Shown one piece after another: positions 7,308-16,742 of a DNA stretch of 64,000 nt. Location: NCBI GenBank assembly GCA_035546335.1, contig DATKDP010000056.1:124001-188000 (forward strand). Direction: 5' to 3'. This DNA is from DATKDP01 sp035546335. Lineage in GTDB: Bacteria > Acidobacteriota > Thermoanaerobaculia > Gp7-AA8. A model generated the notes under the pieces. It had not been told where the DNA came from. It did no database searches and saw only the letters and a program-made list of their open reading frames with translations. Each line of letters opens with the position of its first letter. Within the stretch, counting starts at the first letter, position 1. A program made the translations under genes and the position numbers.

Positions 7308-8837
7308 ATGCGATTTTCACCACGACCTGCACTCGCGATCGTCCTCATCTTCGGTTGCGCCGTCCTCGCCCGGGCCCAGGACCTTCGTTCCTTCGAAAAG
7401 AAGGTGACGACGAAGGTGCTCGACAACGGGCTCACCCTGATCGTCGTCGAGCGCCCGGAAGCTCCGGTGTTCTCGTTTTTCGTACATGTCGACGCCGGCT
7501 CTTCGCAGGAAGTTCCCGGGATCACCGGACTCGCGCACATGTTCGAGCACATGGCCTTCAAAGGGACCGACAAGATCGGTACGACCGACTGGCCTGCGGA
7601 AAAGGTTGCCCTCGAGCGAGTCGAATCGGCCTATGCCGCCTACAGCCGCGAACGGCTGCGGCAAACAGGGCGTGACGAAGCGAGGCTCGCCGAGCTGGAA
7701 AAGGGGTGGCGCGACGCGATGGCCGCTGCCGATCAGTACGTCATCCCGAGCGAGTTCGAAGAGATCCTCGAGCGGGAGGGAGGCCGCGACGCAAACGCGT
7801 TCACCAGCAACGACGAGACCGCCTATTTCTACTCGATGCCTTCGAACCGCCTCGAGCTGTGGGCTCATCTCGAATCCGAGCGCTTTCTCACGCCGGTGAT
7901 GAGAGAGTTCTACAAAGAACGCGACGTGGTCGTCGAGGAGCGGAGAATGCGTGTGGAGAGCGATCCGTTCGGAATCCTCTTCGAAGAGTTCCTCGCTCAA
8001 GCCTTCGCCGCCCACCCTTACGGCTTGCCGGGAACCGGCTGGCCTTCCGACCTCGAATCGTTCTCGGCAACCGACGCAATGGAGTTCTATCGAACCTATT
8101 ACGTCCCGGCGAACATGGTCGTTGCAGTCGTCGGCGATGTCCGGGCGGGAGAGGTGATACCGCTTGCCGAGAAATACTACGGACGCCTCCCCTCGGGCGC
8201 CGAGCCGCCGACGCTCCGCACCGTGGAGCCTCCGCAGAGCGGCGAGCGGACCGTCCTTCTCCGCCTATCCGCGCAGCCCGTCTATCTCGAGGGATACCAC
8301 AAACCGAGCACGCTCCATCCGGACGACTCGATCTACGAAGTCATCGGCGACCTGATGTCGACGGGAAGGACCTCGCGCCTCTACCGCGCCCTCGTGCGCG
8401 ATCAGCGGATCGCGGCATGGTCCGCCGGCTTCAATGGTCTGCCCGGGGAGAAGTATCCCAATCTCTTCGCCTTCGCAGCGATTCCGACGCCGGGACACAC
8501 TCCCGGCGAGCTGCGCCGAGCCATCCATGCCGAGATCGAGCGCCTGAAAAAAGAGGACGTCACTGACGAGGAGCTGCGGATGGTCAAGACGCGCGCGAAG
8601 GCGGCTCTGATCCGCGGTCTCGACAGCAACGCCGGGCTCGCCGCTCAGCTGGCGACAGCACACGCCCGCCATGGCGACTGGCGCGAGCTGTTCCGGCAGG
8701 TCGACAAGATCGAAAAGGTGACCAAAGCCGACATTCGCCGCGTGGCGAACGAAGTGTTCGTCGAGTCGAACCGCACGGTCGGCATCATCGAGACTCGCAC
8801 GACCGGCACTCCGAGCCAGGAAGGAACGGACGAATGA
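7308..8837 (+). CDS. M16 family zinc protease, active subunit
   Basis: 509 residues with an N-terminal signal peptide (ALAIVLIFGCAVLARAQ), so exported to the periplasm. The inverted zinc motif HMFEH lies at residues 77-81 (two His ligands and the catalytic Glu) and a downstream ESERF segment supplies the third ligand. About 45 residues rich in charged amino acids are inserted between the zinc motif and the GGRDANAFTSND segment, as in several bacterial M16 proteins. The second M16 domain occupies the C-terminal half. An AGGAG precedes the ATG. Its stop overlaps the start of the second M16 gene (ATGA), as in known heterodimeric bacterial M16 proteases that digest peptides. Confidence 0.93.
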   Translation: MRFSPRPALAIVLIFGCAVLARAQDLRSFEKKVTTKVLDNGLTLIVVERPEAPVFSFFVHVDAGSSQEVPGITGLAHMFEHMAFKGTDKIGTTDWPAEKVALERVESAYAAYSRERLRQTGRDEARLAELEKGWRDAMAAADQYVIPSEFEEILEREGGRDANAFTSNDETAYFYSMPSNRLELWAHLESERFLTPVMREFYKERDVVVEERRMRVESDPFGILFEEFLAQAFAAHPYGLPGTGWPSDLESFSATDAMEFYRTYYVPANMVVAVVGDVRAGEVIPLAEKYYGRLPSGAEPPTLRTVEPPQSGERTVLLRLSAQPVYLEGYHKPSTLHPDDSIYEVIGDLMSTGRTSRLYRALVRDQRIAAWSAGFNGLPGEKYPNLFAFAAIPTPGHTPGELRRAIHAEIERLKKEDVTDEELRMVKTRAKAALIRGLDSNAGLAAQLATAHARHGDWRELFRQVDKIEKVTKADIRRVANEVFVESNRTVGIIETRTTGTPSQEGTDE

Positions 8838-10285
8838 GAGAGCTCAGCAGGAGAAAAACCACAGCCGTCGTTCTGCTGCTGGTCGCCACATTGACCGCTC
8901 CTCTCGCAGCGCAGGTCGAGCACTGGGAGGAGATTCGGATCCCGCCGCTGCGAGCGATGAAAATCGAGCAGCCGAAAAAGATCGTTCTCGGCAACGGAAT
9001 GACGATCTTCCTGATGGAGGATCGCGAGCTACCGCTCATCCGCGGCAGCGCAATCGTGCGCGGAGGATCACGCGACGAGCCCGCCGCCAGAGTGGGTCTC
9101 GCCGATGTCTACGGCGAAGTCTGGAGAACGGGCGGGACGAAGTCGAAGACCGGCGATGAGCTCGACGACTTTCTCGAAGCTCGTGCCGCGCGCGTCGAGA
9201 CGGGAAGCGGCATCGACTCGACGACGATCGGCTTCGATACATTGAAGTCGGACTTCGGCGAAGTGTGGACCATCTTCGTCGATCTTCTTCGCAATCCCGC
9301 CTTCCGCCCGGAGAAGATCGTACTCGCCCGAAACCAGCTCGAGACGGTGATCGCACGCCGCAACGACGATCCGCTGGAAATCGCCGGCCGCGAATCGATC
9401 AAGCTCGTCTACGGACCAGCATCTCCCTACGCGCGCACGATCGAATACGCGACCGTCGCTGCGATCACTCGCGACGACCTCGCCGCGTGGCACCAGCGAC
9501 ACGTGCATCCGAACAACATCATTCTGGGAATCGTGGGCGACTTCGATACCCGATCGATGGAGCGAACGATCCGAGGCGCGTTCGAACGCTGGCCGAAAGG
9601 CCCGTCCATACCTCGCGCGGATGATGCGATCACCCCGGCCGAGCCGGGCATGTACTTCGTCGCCAAAGACGACGTGACGCAGAGCAACATACGGATCGTG
9701 CACCTCGGTACGACCCGCAACAACCCCGATTACTGGGCACTCGAGGTCATGAACGAGCTGTTCGGAGGAGGGAGCGCATCGCGCCTCTACGGCAACATTC
9801 GCTCGCGCAAGGGACTCGCATACAGCGTCGGCGGCGGGGTGGGAAGCAGCTACGATCGCCCCGGGGCCTTCCGCGTGGTGATGGGAACCAGAAGCGGCAG
9901 CACCGCGGCAGCAATCGACGCACTTCTCGAGGAGATCGACAGGCTTCAGCGTGATCCGATCACGCCGGCAGAGCTGAAGCGCGCCAAAGAGACGATTCTC
10001 AACTCGTACATTTTTCGCTTCGATCGCAGAGAAAAGATCCTCAACCAGCAGATGCTCCTCGCTTTTTACGGCTATCCTCCCGACTTCATCGAGCGCTATG
10101 CAAAAGAGGTGGAGAAGGTGACAGCCGAGGACGTGAGCCGCGTCGCGAAAAAATACATCGATCGCAATCGCGCGGCGATCCTCGTGGTCGGCCGCGCGGC
10201 CGACTTCGATCGTCCCCTCTCGACCCTCGGTCCCGTCCGGACGATCGACATCACCATCCCCGAACGGAATCCATCACTCGAGTGA
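8834..10285 (+). CDS. M16 family protein, inactive partner subunit
   Basis: 483 residues with signal peptide (TTAVVLLLVATLTAPLAAQ). It has the M16 fold, but the zinc motif position reads ADVYGEVWRTGGT, lacking HxxEH, so it cannot bind catalytic zinc. The C-terminal substrate-binding Arg/Tyr region is kept (SASRLYGNIRSRKGLAYSVGGG). This is the expected architecture of the non-catalytic subunit of two-subunit M16 proteases. Start ATG 8834 overlaps the stop of the active subunit by 4 bases, implying coupled, equimolar synthesis. Confidence 0.92.
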   Translation: MRELSRRKTTAVVLLLVATLTAPLAAQVEHWEEIRIPPLRAMKIEQPKKIVLGNGMTIFLMEDRELPLIRGSAIVRGGSRDEPAARVGLADVYGEVWRTGGTKSKTGDELDDFLEARAARVETGSGIDSTTIGFDTLKSDFGEVWTIFVDLLRNPAFRPEKIVLARNQLETVIARRNDDPLEIAGRESIKLVYGPASPYARTIEYATVAAITRDDLAAWHQRHVHPNNIILGIVGDFDTRSMERTIRGAFERWPKGPSIPRADDAITPAEPGMYFVAKDDVTQSNIRIVHLGTTRNNPDYWALEVMNELFGGGSASRLYGNIRSRKGLAYSVGGGVGSSYDRPGAFRVVMGTRSGSTAAAIDALLEEIDRLQRDPITPAELKRAKETILNSYIFRFDRREKILNQQMLLAFYGYPPDFIERYAKEVEKVTAEDVSRVAKKYIDRNRAAILVVGRAADFDRPLSTLGPVRTIDITIPERNPSLE

Positions 10286-10435
10286 GCGTAGCGCCGTCTC
10301 CTGCTTCTCTCGCTCAGGATGACCGCAAGGCTTGCTGCGCGATGACTCGGAGGATGACTACCCTGCGACGAGATGCCGGGCGTATGCTGGGCAACTGATT
10401 CCACGAGGGCGGAATCGACGAGCTGCGAGCGATCG

Positions 10436-11347
10436 ATGAGCAGAGACCAGGAGCCATGGCCGGACCTGCCGCTCCAGGCATGGCAGCCGACCTGCGTGAC
10501 GCTGCATCTCTGGACACAGATCGCCGGCAAGATCCGGCTCGTTCAGAGTCCGTGGGTCAACCATTCATGGCACGTCACACTCTACGTGACGGCACGAGGA
10601 CTCACGACGTCACCGATTCCGTACGGGACACGTACTTTCCAGATCGACTTCGACTTCATCGATCACCGCTTGACCGTGGAATCGACGGACGGAGGGCGCG
10701 GCGGATTCGCACTCGAGCCGCAGTCGGTGGCCGCCTTCTATTCAAGGCTGATGGACGCGATGCACGCTCTCGGCCTTCACGTGCGGATCGCCCGGAAACC
10801 CAACGAGATCGCCGAGGCAATCCCGTTCGATCGCGATGAGACACACGCGGAATACGATCGGGAGTACGCGAACCGCTTTTGGCGCGCGCTGGTTCAGGCG
10901 GACCGGGTCTTCAAGGCGTTTCGCGGACGCTTCATCGGCAAGTGCAGCCCGGTGCATTTCTTCTGGGGTGGTCCCGATCTCGCCGTCACGCGCTTCTCCG
11001 GCCGGAGGGCTCCTCAGCATCCGGGCGGAGTTCCCAATCTTCCCGACGAGGTGGCACGCGAGGCCTACTCGCATGAAGTCAGCAGCTGCGGATTCTGGCC
11101 CGGCGGAGGAGCCATTCCCTCCGCCGCCTTCTATTCCTACGCCTACCCGGAGCCTCCCGGATTCGCCGACGCCGTCGTCGAGCCGGCATCCGCTTTCTAC
11201 AGCTCCGACCTCCGCGAGTTCATTCTGCCGTACGACGCGGTCAGGAAGGCCGAGTCGCCCGATGATGCACTCCTCGCATTCCTGCTGACGACCTATGAGG
11301 CCGCGGCCGACCTCGGTGGGTGGGATCGTTCCGAGCTGGAAGAGTGA
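10436..11347 (+). CDS. DUF5996 family protein
   Basis: 303 residues, soluble, no signal peptide. It matches the DUF5996 pattern: WPDLPLQAWQPT near the start, LHLWTQIAGKIRL, NHSWHVTLYVTARGLTTSPIP, a DFDFIDH stretch, and the repeated SHEVSSCGFWPGG and EFILPYDAVR segments. The family has no assigned function. The ATG at 10436 begins where homology begins; an in-frame ATG at 10373 would add 21 unrelated residues. The 150-bp gap before it holds no gene. It stands alone between the M16 pair and the VanX-like gene. Confidence 0.78.
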   Translation: MSRDQEPWPDLPLQAWQPTCVTLHLWTQIAGKIRLVQSPWVNHSWHVTLYVTARGLTTSPIPYGTRTFQIDFDFIDHRLTVESTDGGRGGFALEPQSVAAFYSRLMDAMHALGLHVRIARKPNEIAEAIPFDRDETHAEYDREYANRFWRALVQADRVFKAFRGRFIGKCSPVHFFWGGPDLAVTRFSGRRAPQHPGGVPNLPDEVAREAYSHEVSSCGFWPGGGAIPSAAFYSYAYPEPPGFADAVVEPASAFYSSDLREFILPYDAVRKAESPDDALLAFLLTTYEAAADLGGWDRSELEE

Positions 11348-11402
11348 GGGGCGGTTCAGGTCGTCGCGGCCGCCTTCGCGGGCATGCCTGTAGAATTATG
11401 TC

Positions 11403-12173
11403 GTGATGCGAATCAACCCGCTGCTCGCCGCGAGCCTCATACTCGGATGCGCGCTTCAGACGCCGCTGAATAGATACGGCCTGCCGGTCATCGACTCGGT
11501 CGCGATCTACCAGAGAAGCGTCCGGCTCGATTCTTCGAAGGCGATGATCGATCTCGCGCGGCACGCACCTTCGATCCGACTCGACATTCGCTACGCGAGC
11601 GAGAACAACTTCATGGGGAAGGTCCTCTACCCGGAGGCCCGTGCGTTTCTACGGCTGCCTGCGGCCGACGCCATCCGGGCGATTCAGCAGGAGCTGTCGG
11701 CTGAAGGAATCGGCCTGAAGATCTTCGACGCCTATCGTCCCTATCACGTCACCGAGATGATGTGGGAGCCGTACAAGGATCCGAATTATGTCGCCGATCC
11801 TGCGAAGGGCTCGCGACACAATCGCGGAGCGGCGGTCGACGTCACGCTCGTTCGCCTCGATTCAGGGGAGGAGCTGGCCATGCCGACCGCCTACGACGAC
11901 TTCACGCCGCGCGCCGCGCACGCCTTCACCGATCTCCCCGCAGAGGTCCTCGAGAACCGGGCACGCCTCAGAGCCGTCATGGAGAAGCATGGATTCGAGG
12001 CTCTGGAGTCGGAATGGTGGCATTACGACTACACCGGCTGGCGGCGCTTCGAGCTGATGGATCTTCCCTTTTCAGCGTTCGGTTCACAGCCGGAAACAGG
12101 GGCAATTGGGGAGCGGCCTCCCGGCCCGATCGAGGCGGCGTCCCGCCGCCCCTCCCAAACCACGCAGATCTGA
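11403..12173 (+). CDS. D-Ala-D-Ala dipeptidase, VanX/DdpX family lipoprotein
   Basis: 256 residues from GTG 11403 (ATG 11406 also possible). The N-terminus ASLILGC is a lipobox-like export signal. Zinc-dipeptidase M15D landmarks: Arg112 in AYRPYHV, His139 and Asp146 in SRHNRGAAVDVTL, and Glu204/His207 in ESEWWHYD. The enzyme would split D-Ala-D-Ala; a periplasmic location favours cell-wall peptide recycling over glycopeptide resistance, and no vanH/vanA partners are adjacent. A TAGAAT box ends 6 nt before the GTG with no Shine-Dalgarno, suggesting a leaderless mRNA. The last ~20 codons run through a dispersed repeat (12125-12154) and are probably recent. Confidence 0.88.
   Translation: MMRINPLLAASLILGCALQTPLNRYGLPVIDSVAIYQRSVRLDSSKAMIDLARHAPSIRLDIRYASENNFMGKVLYPEARAFLRLPAADAIRAIQQELSAEGIGLKIFDAYRPYHVTEMMWEPYKDPNYVADPAKGSRHNRGAAVDVTLVRLDSGEELAMPTAYDDFTPRAAHAFTDLPAEVLENRARLRAVMEKHGFEALESEWWHYDYTGWRRFELMDLPFSAFGSQPETGAIGERPPGPIEAASRRPSQTTQI
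12125..12154. repeat. Repeat C, 30-bp palindromic copy inside the end of the VanX-like gene
   Basis: These 30 bp are an exact inverted copy of 59563-59592. The core GGCGGCG-TCC-CGCCGCC is a perfect hairpin. Here the repeat is translated as the C-terminal tail (IEAASRRPS region) of the dipeptidase. Confidence 0.85.
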
Positions 12174-12215
12174 CGAGGCTCGCCTGGCGATGGCGAGGGC
12201 GCCCATGAAGTGCAC

Positions 12216-12653
12216 TCAACCGCCGGGACCGTCCGCTGTCAGGAACGCCTCGAGGGCATCCGCTTCGCTGATCGCCTTCTCGAGCTGATTCTGCAGAAGG
12301 TCGCGAATCGACAGCATTCCGAGCATCCGCCCTGCCTCATCGACCACGGGGAGGTGACGGATGTGGCGTCTGAGCATCATGTGCAGAGCGTCCTGCGGAT
12401 CGTCGCCGGCCTTCACGCTGGTCACCGGCGTGGTCATGACCGTTTCGATCGGCGTCGTTCCCGGATCGCGGCTCGCGAGAACGATCCTCTCCATCAGATC
12501 GCGCTCGGTGAAGATGCCGACGAGCTTGTCGCCAGTCACCACACCGACGCCGCCGACGCGGCGGCCGGACATCATCTCGACCGCTTCCAGCACGCTGCTG
12601 TCCGGAGTCGTCACGACCGGCGGACGCCCCGACAGACGGAGAAGAAGATCCAT
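12216..12653 (-). CDS. Tandem CBS-domain protein
   Basis: 145 residues consisting of two CBS motifs and little else. The first ends GVGVVTGDKLVGIFTERDLMER and the second HLPVVDEAGRMLGMLSIRDLL, both in the usual form of a beta-strand, G, and a downstream helix beginning RDL. Paired CBS domains bind adenosyl ligands (AMP, ATP, SAM) and sense energy state. The ATG at 12653 has the strong Shine-Dalgarno GGAGGTGAG. It is convergent with the VanX-like gene and downstream of the porin on minus. Confidence 0.88.
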   Translation of the reverse strand: MDLLLRLSGRPPVVTTPDSSVLEAVEMMSGRRVGGVGVVTGDKLVGIFTERDLMERIVLASRDPGTTPIETVMTTPVTSVKAGDDPQDALHMMLRRHIRHLPVVDEAGRMLGMLSIRDLLQNQLEKAISEADALEAFLTADGPGG

Positions 12654-12751
12654 CGCTCACCTCCTTGCCTGCTTGAATCCTGTCTCAATGTAGGGCTCGA
12701 CCGGGAGCCGGAGCAAGTCCCTTTCGGAACCAGCGAGCACACACAGGTCGA

Positions 12752-14134
12752 TCAGAATCGGAACACGCCCGACAAGGAGCCGACCTTGAACGAATCGGAG
12801 GTTTCGTACGCGGCGTCGAGCTGAAAGTTCGGCCATGCGAGACCGACTCCCACCGAACGGTGATTCTGATCCTTCGTGCCGGGGAAGAGAATCGCCGAAG
12901 CGACGCGTTGCGGCGAGTCGATCGGCCCCCGATATCGCAAACCGTGCGCAGGCTCGCGCCACCAGCCAACACGGATCGCGAGCGGAATCCGCGTCGCGAA
13001 GAAGTACTCGGCTCCGGCATGAATCTCGGTGACATCCTTCGTCTCGAACGGATCGGTGAGTGCGCGGATCTCTTCGTTGATGGAGATGAAATTGTCGGAG
13101 AGATTCGAGTAGTCGATCTTCACGGCGTCGACGTTGATCGTCAGAACCGGCATAGGGCGCCACGACACGCCGACTCCCGAGACATCAGGAACGTGGAACG
13201 TGGTTTCGGCGAGCTGCGAAAACGTTCCTCCGGCCACCTGTGCGAAGGTGGGGGCATCGAACTCGCCGCCCGTCTTGTAGACACCGCCGAAGCTCAGACT
13301 CGCCGCCGGCGCCCACTTGAATCCGATCGTGTAGGTGATGTCCGTCTCTTCGTCGATCACCAGCTGCCCGTTCTCCAGCGTTCCGGTGGCCTGCACTGCG
13401 ATGCTGCTCGGATTGCCCTGAAAATCCTCTCGGAAGGTGAAGGCGGCCTGCTCGAAGGTCTGGTGCTTGGCAGCAAATCCGAGCGAGAGCGTTCCCATCT
13501 TCCAGGCCAGTGCCGCGCCGTAGGTCTGCAGATCGACGTCGACCGCAGTCACGAACGGGAGAATGCGGAATTCGAGACAGGCGGACTGGTCGCCCGGGTT
13601 CTGCCCGATGATCTCGAGACAGCGCTCGAGCGAGACCGGAGCTCCGTTTCGTGGCAGATAGAAATTCGGCACCTGCTGAACCAGACGACCTCGCGAGTCG
13701 AACAGCGGAAGAACCGTCGCAGAGTTCGTGTAGCGCACTGCCTGGTGATAGTAAGCCGCAAAGGCGAAATTTCCCGCCGGAAAGACCACGCTCGCAAAGG
13801 CGACCTCCGCCCGGCGGCTGAACTCGGAGAATTCATCGTTGATCACATCGGGGAAAGTGCCTGAAACAGCGACATCCTGCGCGACCCTGAAGTTACGCCC
13901 CTCGAGCGAAACCTCCGCTTTCCGCAGGATCGTCAGCCCGGCGGGATTGGTCTCGGCTGCCGACGCATCATCGGCCAGGCCCAGAAACGCTCCTCCCATC
14001 CCGAGCGAGCGGGCACCCGGATTGCCGAAGTTGAAGTTGATCCCTGCAAGAGCTTCGATGTCGGTGTTCTGCGCATACAGCGCGAACGGTAGAAGAAGGA
14101 AAGCGATTGCCGTCAATGTTGCGTTCTTCGCCAT
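12752..14134 (-). CDS. FadL/OmpP1-type outer-membrane protein
   Basis: 460 residues with a signal peptide (LTAIAFLLLPFALYAQ). The mature start contains the NFGNPGARSLGMGGAFLGLADD block with following NPAGL that characterises the OmpP1/FadL/TodX superfamily of hydrophobic-solute channels. Alternating beta-strand texture runs to the end, which finishes in GVFRF with a terminal Phe suited to BAM recognition. Substrates are unknown, likely hydrophobic compounds. GGAGG precedes the ATG. The adjacent 14228-14422 tandem repeats separate it from proS. Confidence 0.87.
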   Translation of the reverse strand: MAKNATLTAIAFLLLPFALYAQNTDIEALAGINFNFGNPGARSLGMGGAFLGLADDASAAETNPAGLTILRKAEVSLEGRNFRVAQDVAVSGTFPDVINDEFSEFSRRAEVAFASVVFPAGNFAFAAYYHQAVRYTNSATVLPLFDSRGRLVQQVPNFYLPRNGAPVSLERCLEIIGQNPGDQSACLEFRILPFVTAVDVDLQTYGAALAWKMGTLSLGFAAKHQTFEQAAFTFREDFQGNPSSIAVQATGTLENGQLVIDEETDITYTIGFKWAPAASLSFGGVYKTGGEFDAPTFAQVAGGTFSQLAETTFHVPDVSGVGVSWRPMPVLTINVDAVKIDYSNLSDNFISINEEIRALTDPFETKDVTEIHAGAEYFFATRIPLAIRVGWWREPAHGLRYRGPIDSPQRVASAILFPGTKDQNHRSVGVGLAWPNFQLDAAYETSDSFKVGSLSGVFRF

Positions 14135-14227
14135 GGGTCGAATGCCTCCGACGATTCGCTGACGTTGCCGAGTCCTGAAAGCTGAGACAGAGCTGAGTCT
14201 AGGTGGCAGGCTCGGGGAAAGTCAACT

Positions 14228-14330
14228 CGGGGCTCGAGGCTCGAGGCTCGAGGCTCGAGGCTCGAGGCTCGGGGCTCGGGGCTCGGGGCTCGGGGCTCGG
14301 GGCTCGGGGCTCGGGGCTCGGGGCTCGAGG
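14228..14330. repeat. Heptanucleotide tandem array (GAGGCTC / GGGGCTC units)
   Basis: About 14 copies of a 7-bp unit, first as CGAGGCT and then as CGGGGCT, fill the gap between the porin and proS. A short stretch of the same unit recurs at 45892-45915. The array reads as the inverse of part of the neighbouring 14-bp array, so transcripts across both could fold into a long hairpin. Confidence 0.9.
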
Positions 14331-14350
14331 ATTCCCACGACCTGGATTTC

Positions 14351-14422
14351 GAGCCTCTAGTCTCGAGCCTCTAGTCTCGAGCCTCTAGTCTCGAGCCTCT
14401 AGTCTCGAGCCTCTAGTCTCGA
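14351..14422. repeat. 14-bp tandem array overlapping the 3' end of proS
   Basis: Five copies of GAGCCTCTAGTCTC. The proS stop codon (TAG, 14385-14387) lies within a unit, so the last dozen residues (LETRGSRLEARD) are encoded by the repeat. The unit length is not a multiple of three. Confidence 0.9.
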
Positions 14423-16130
14423 GGTGGGCAGCGACTTCCGCGGTCACCTCGCTGGGCGAGCTCATCCTCTTCTGCCGTCCGGCGCGGAGGCTCCACTCGA
14501 CCTGTCCGTTGGCCAGGCTCCTGCTGCCGACGACGATGCGGATGGGAAACCCGATGAGATCGGCGTCCTTGAACTTCACGCCCGGCCGTTCATCACGATC
14601 ATCGTAGATCACATCGATTCCGGCGCCGAGAAGCTGGTCGTAGATCTTCGAGGCGACATCGAGCACGGCCTCGTCGTTTCCGGCGGCGGTGACGACGACC
14701 TCGAACGGTGCAATCTGAACTGGCCAGACGATGCCGTCGTCGTCGTGACTCTGTTCGATCGCCGCGGCGACCGTGCGCCCGATTCCGAGCCCGTAGCAAC
14801 CCATGACCATCGGCTGCCGTTCCCCGTTCTCGTCGAGAAAGACGCAGTTCATCTTCGACGAGTATTTGGTGCCGAGCTTGAAGACGTGACCGACCTCGAT
14901 TCCTCGATGAATTTCCAGAGGAGCCCCGCAGGTGCAGCATGGATCTCCGGCCGCAACGAGCGTGAAATCGGAAAAACTCGCGAGATCGATCGCGAAGTCA
15001 CGTCCCGGTCGCGCTCCGCTGAGGTGCGTATTCTGCTTATTTCCGCCGACGATCCAGTTCGCGAACGATCGAAGGGATTCGTCCGCGACGATCCGCAGTC
15101 CTTCCTTCGCGCGGACGGGACCGCAGTAGCCGACGGGCCCGCCCGTGACCTGCTGGAATCGTTCGTCGGGAAGCATCTCCAGTGTCTGCACTCCGAGAAA
15201 GTTCCTGATCTTGATCTCGTTGGCTTCCCGATCGCCGCGAACGAGCACCATCACCGCCCCCTGCTCGGTGTCGAATACGAGCGTCTTCACGAGTCGGGAG
15301 GTGGGGATTCCGAGGAATCGGCCGACATCGTCGATCGTCTGCGTGCCGGGTGTCGCGATCTCGGTCAACTCTTCGGCCGGCTCTTCGCCGGCGGCATCCG
15401 GGCCGCGATGAAACGCCGAGACCGCCTTCTCGAGATTAGCGGCATAGCTGCAACCCGGGCAGCGCACGACCGCATCCTCACCCGACTGAGCGAGGACCAT
15501 GAACTCGTGCGATGCGGAGCCGCCGATGTTTCCGGTGTCGGCCTCGACGGGCACGTGATCGAGACCGCAGCGCTCGAAGATGCGGCTGTAGGCGGTGCGC
15601 ATTTTCTGGTAGGTCTCATCGAGCGAATCGACGCTCGTATGAAAGGAGTAGGCGTCCTTCATGATGAACTCTCGACCGCGCATCAATCCGAACCGGGGGC
15701 GGATCTCGTCGCGGAATTTCGTCTGGATCTGATAGAGGTTGAGCGGCAGGCTGCGATAGGACGAGATCGCATCACGGACGGTCTCGGTGATCACTTCCTC
15801 GTGCGTGGGGCCGAAGACGAAGTCGCGGTCATGGCGGTCCTTGATTCGAAGCAGCTCTTTGCCGTACACCTGCCATCGCCCGGACGCCATCCAGAGCTCG
15901 GCTGGCTGAATGGCGGGCATGAGCAGCTCGACCGCGCCCGCGCGGTTCATCTCCTCGCGAACGATCGCTTCGAGCTTTCGAATCGATCGGAGGCCGAGAG
16001 GGAGGTAGGTGTAGATGCCGGCGGCGACTTTGCGGATCATCCCGGCCCGCATCATCAGCTTCTGGCTGATCACATCGGCATCTGCGGGAACCTCCCGCAG
16101 CGTGTTGATGAAATATCGACTCCAGCGCAT
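14385..16130 (-). CDS. proS: Prolyl-tRNA synthetase, bacterial type with editing insert
   Basis: 581-residue class II synthetase that charges tRNA-Pro. It opens MRWSRYFINTLREVP, typical of bacterial ProRS; motif 2 is in FRDEIRPRFGLMRGREF, followed by MKDAYSFH, and motif 3 in GCYGLGIGRTVAAAIEQ. The YbaK-like editing insertion that clears Ala-tRNA-Pro occupies roughly residues 235-385 (RLVKTLVFDTEQGAVMVLVRGD). An anticodon-binding domain closes the protein. The C-terminus is odd: its last ~12 residues come from a 14-bp tandem array. A weak GGAAAACGAG precedes the ATG. Confidence 0.96.
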   Translation of the reverse strand: MRWSRYFINTLREVPADADVISQKLMMRAGMIRKVAAGIYTYLPLGLRSIRKLEAIVREEMNRAGAVELLMPAIQPAELWMASGRWQVYGKELLRIKDRHDRDFVFGPTHEEVITETVRDAISSYRSLPLNLYQIQTKFRDEIRPRFGLMRGREFIMKDAYSFHTSVDSLDETYQKMRTAYSRIFERCGLDHVPVEADTGNIGGSASHEFMVLAQSGEDAVVRCPGCSYAANLEKAVSAFHRGPDAAGEEPAEELTEIATPGTQTIDDVGRFLGIPTSRLVKTLVFDTEQGAVMVLVRGDREANEIKIRNFLGVQTLEMLPDERFQQVTGGPVGYCGPVRAKEGLRIVADESLRSFANWIVGGNKQNTHLSGARPGRDFAIDLASFSDFTLVAAGDPCCTCGAPLEIHRGIEVGHVFKLGTKYSSKMNCVFLDENGERQPMVMGCYGLGIGRTVAAAIEQSHDDDGIVWPVQIAPFEVVVTAAGNDEAVLDVASKIYDQLLGAGIDVIYDDRDERPGVKFKDADLIGFPIRIVVGSRSLANGQVEWSLRAGRQKRMSSPSEVTAEVAAHLETRGSRLEARD

Positions 16131-16277
16131 AGTTTCTCGTTTTCCGGAGGATTCGTTTCGAATCCCGCGTCAAAAGTGGGTCATTCTAACCCTGTGGCGG
16201 CGGCCAGTCGAGCCGCGTGAGGTGGTGAACGCCGCGCGCGCGCAAACGGTTCGGATCTTGAAAGGTGATCCAGCGAA

Positions 16278-16742
16278 ATGAACCCCGAAGCTCCCAATGC
16301 CGTCCTGGTCTTCGATCGCACGCCACTCGCCCGTCTCGTCTCCTGCGCCGCGGCCTTCGGAGCGGCGGCTCTCTTCTTCGACTATCTCTCGCGTGGCAGC
16401 GACGATCTTCATTTCGTGCCTCTGATCGCCCTCGGGCTGCTGCTCGTCGGAACGATCCTCTCCGCCCTGCTCCAATACGGCGACCACATCTACGTCGGTT
16501 CGACCGGCCTGCTCTACGAGAACCGCTGGCTTCCGTTTCTCCGCCGCGGCCGCTGGATGCGATGGGACGACGTGGTCGAGGTCCGTGAGATCAGGCGGAA
16601 GATCCTCATCCTTCTCTCGCGCGACGGACGCCGTGTGCTCGTCGATGCGATCATCGGATACGCGATCGCCAGGCGAGAGATTCTGCGACGAACCCCGCAT
16701 GCGGTCATCTCGGGCACGCTGACCCAAGAAGACCGCCCGTGA
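16278..16742 (+). CDS. Two-helix membrane protein with PH-like domain
   Basis: 154 residues. Two hydrophobic segments (LVSCAAAFGAAALFF and FVPLIALGLLLVGTIL) are followed by a compact beta-rich region (IYVGSTGLLYENRWLPF, RWMRWDDVVEVREI) resembling bacterial PH domains found in small membrane proteins. Function unknown. AAAGGTGAT precedes the ATG. Its TGA overlaps the GTG start of the lytic transglycosylase gene (GTGA), so the two are probably made together, and a role in cell-envelope upkeep is possible. Confidence 0.65.
   Translation: MNPEAPNAVLVFDRTPLARLVSCAAAFGAAALFFDYLSRGSDDLHFVPLIALGLLLVGTILSALLQYGDHIYVGSTGLLYENRWLPFLRRGRWMRWDDVVEVREIRRKILILLSRDGRRVLVDAIIGYAIARREILRRTPHAVISGTLTQEDRP

Noticed and set aside
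11403..12173. Glycopeptide-resistance dipeptidase (VanX)
   Set aside because: No vanH, vanA or vanRS nearby, and the export signal points to periplasmic recycling.
14228..14422. CRISPR-like appearance of tandem repeats
   Set aside because: Units are 7 and 14 bp, directly adjacent, with no unique spacers and no cas genes.
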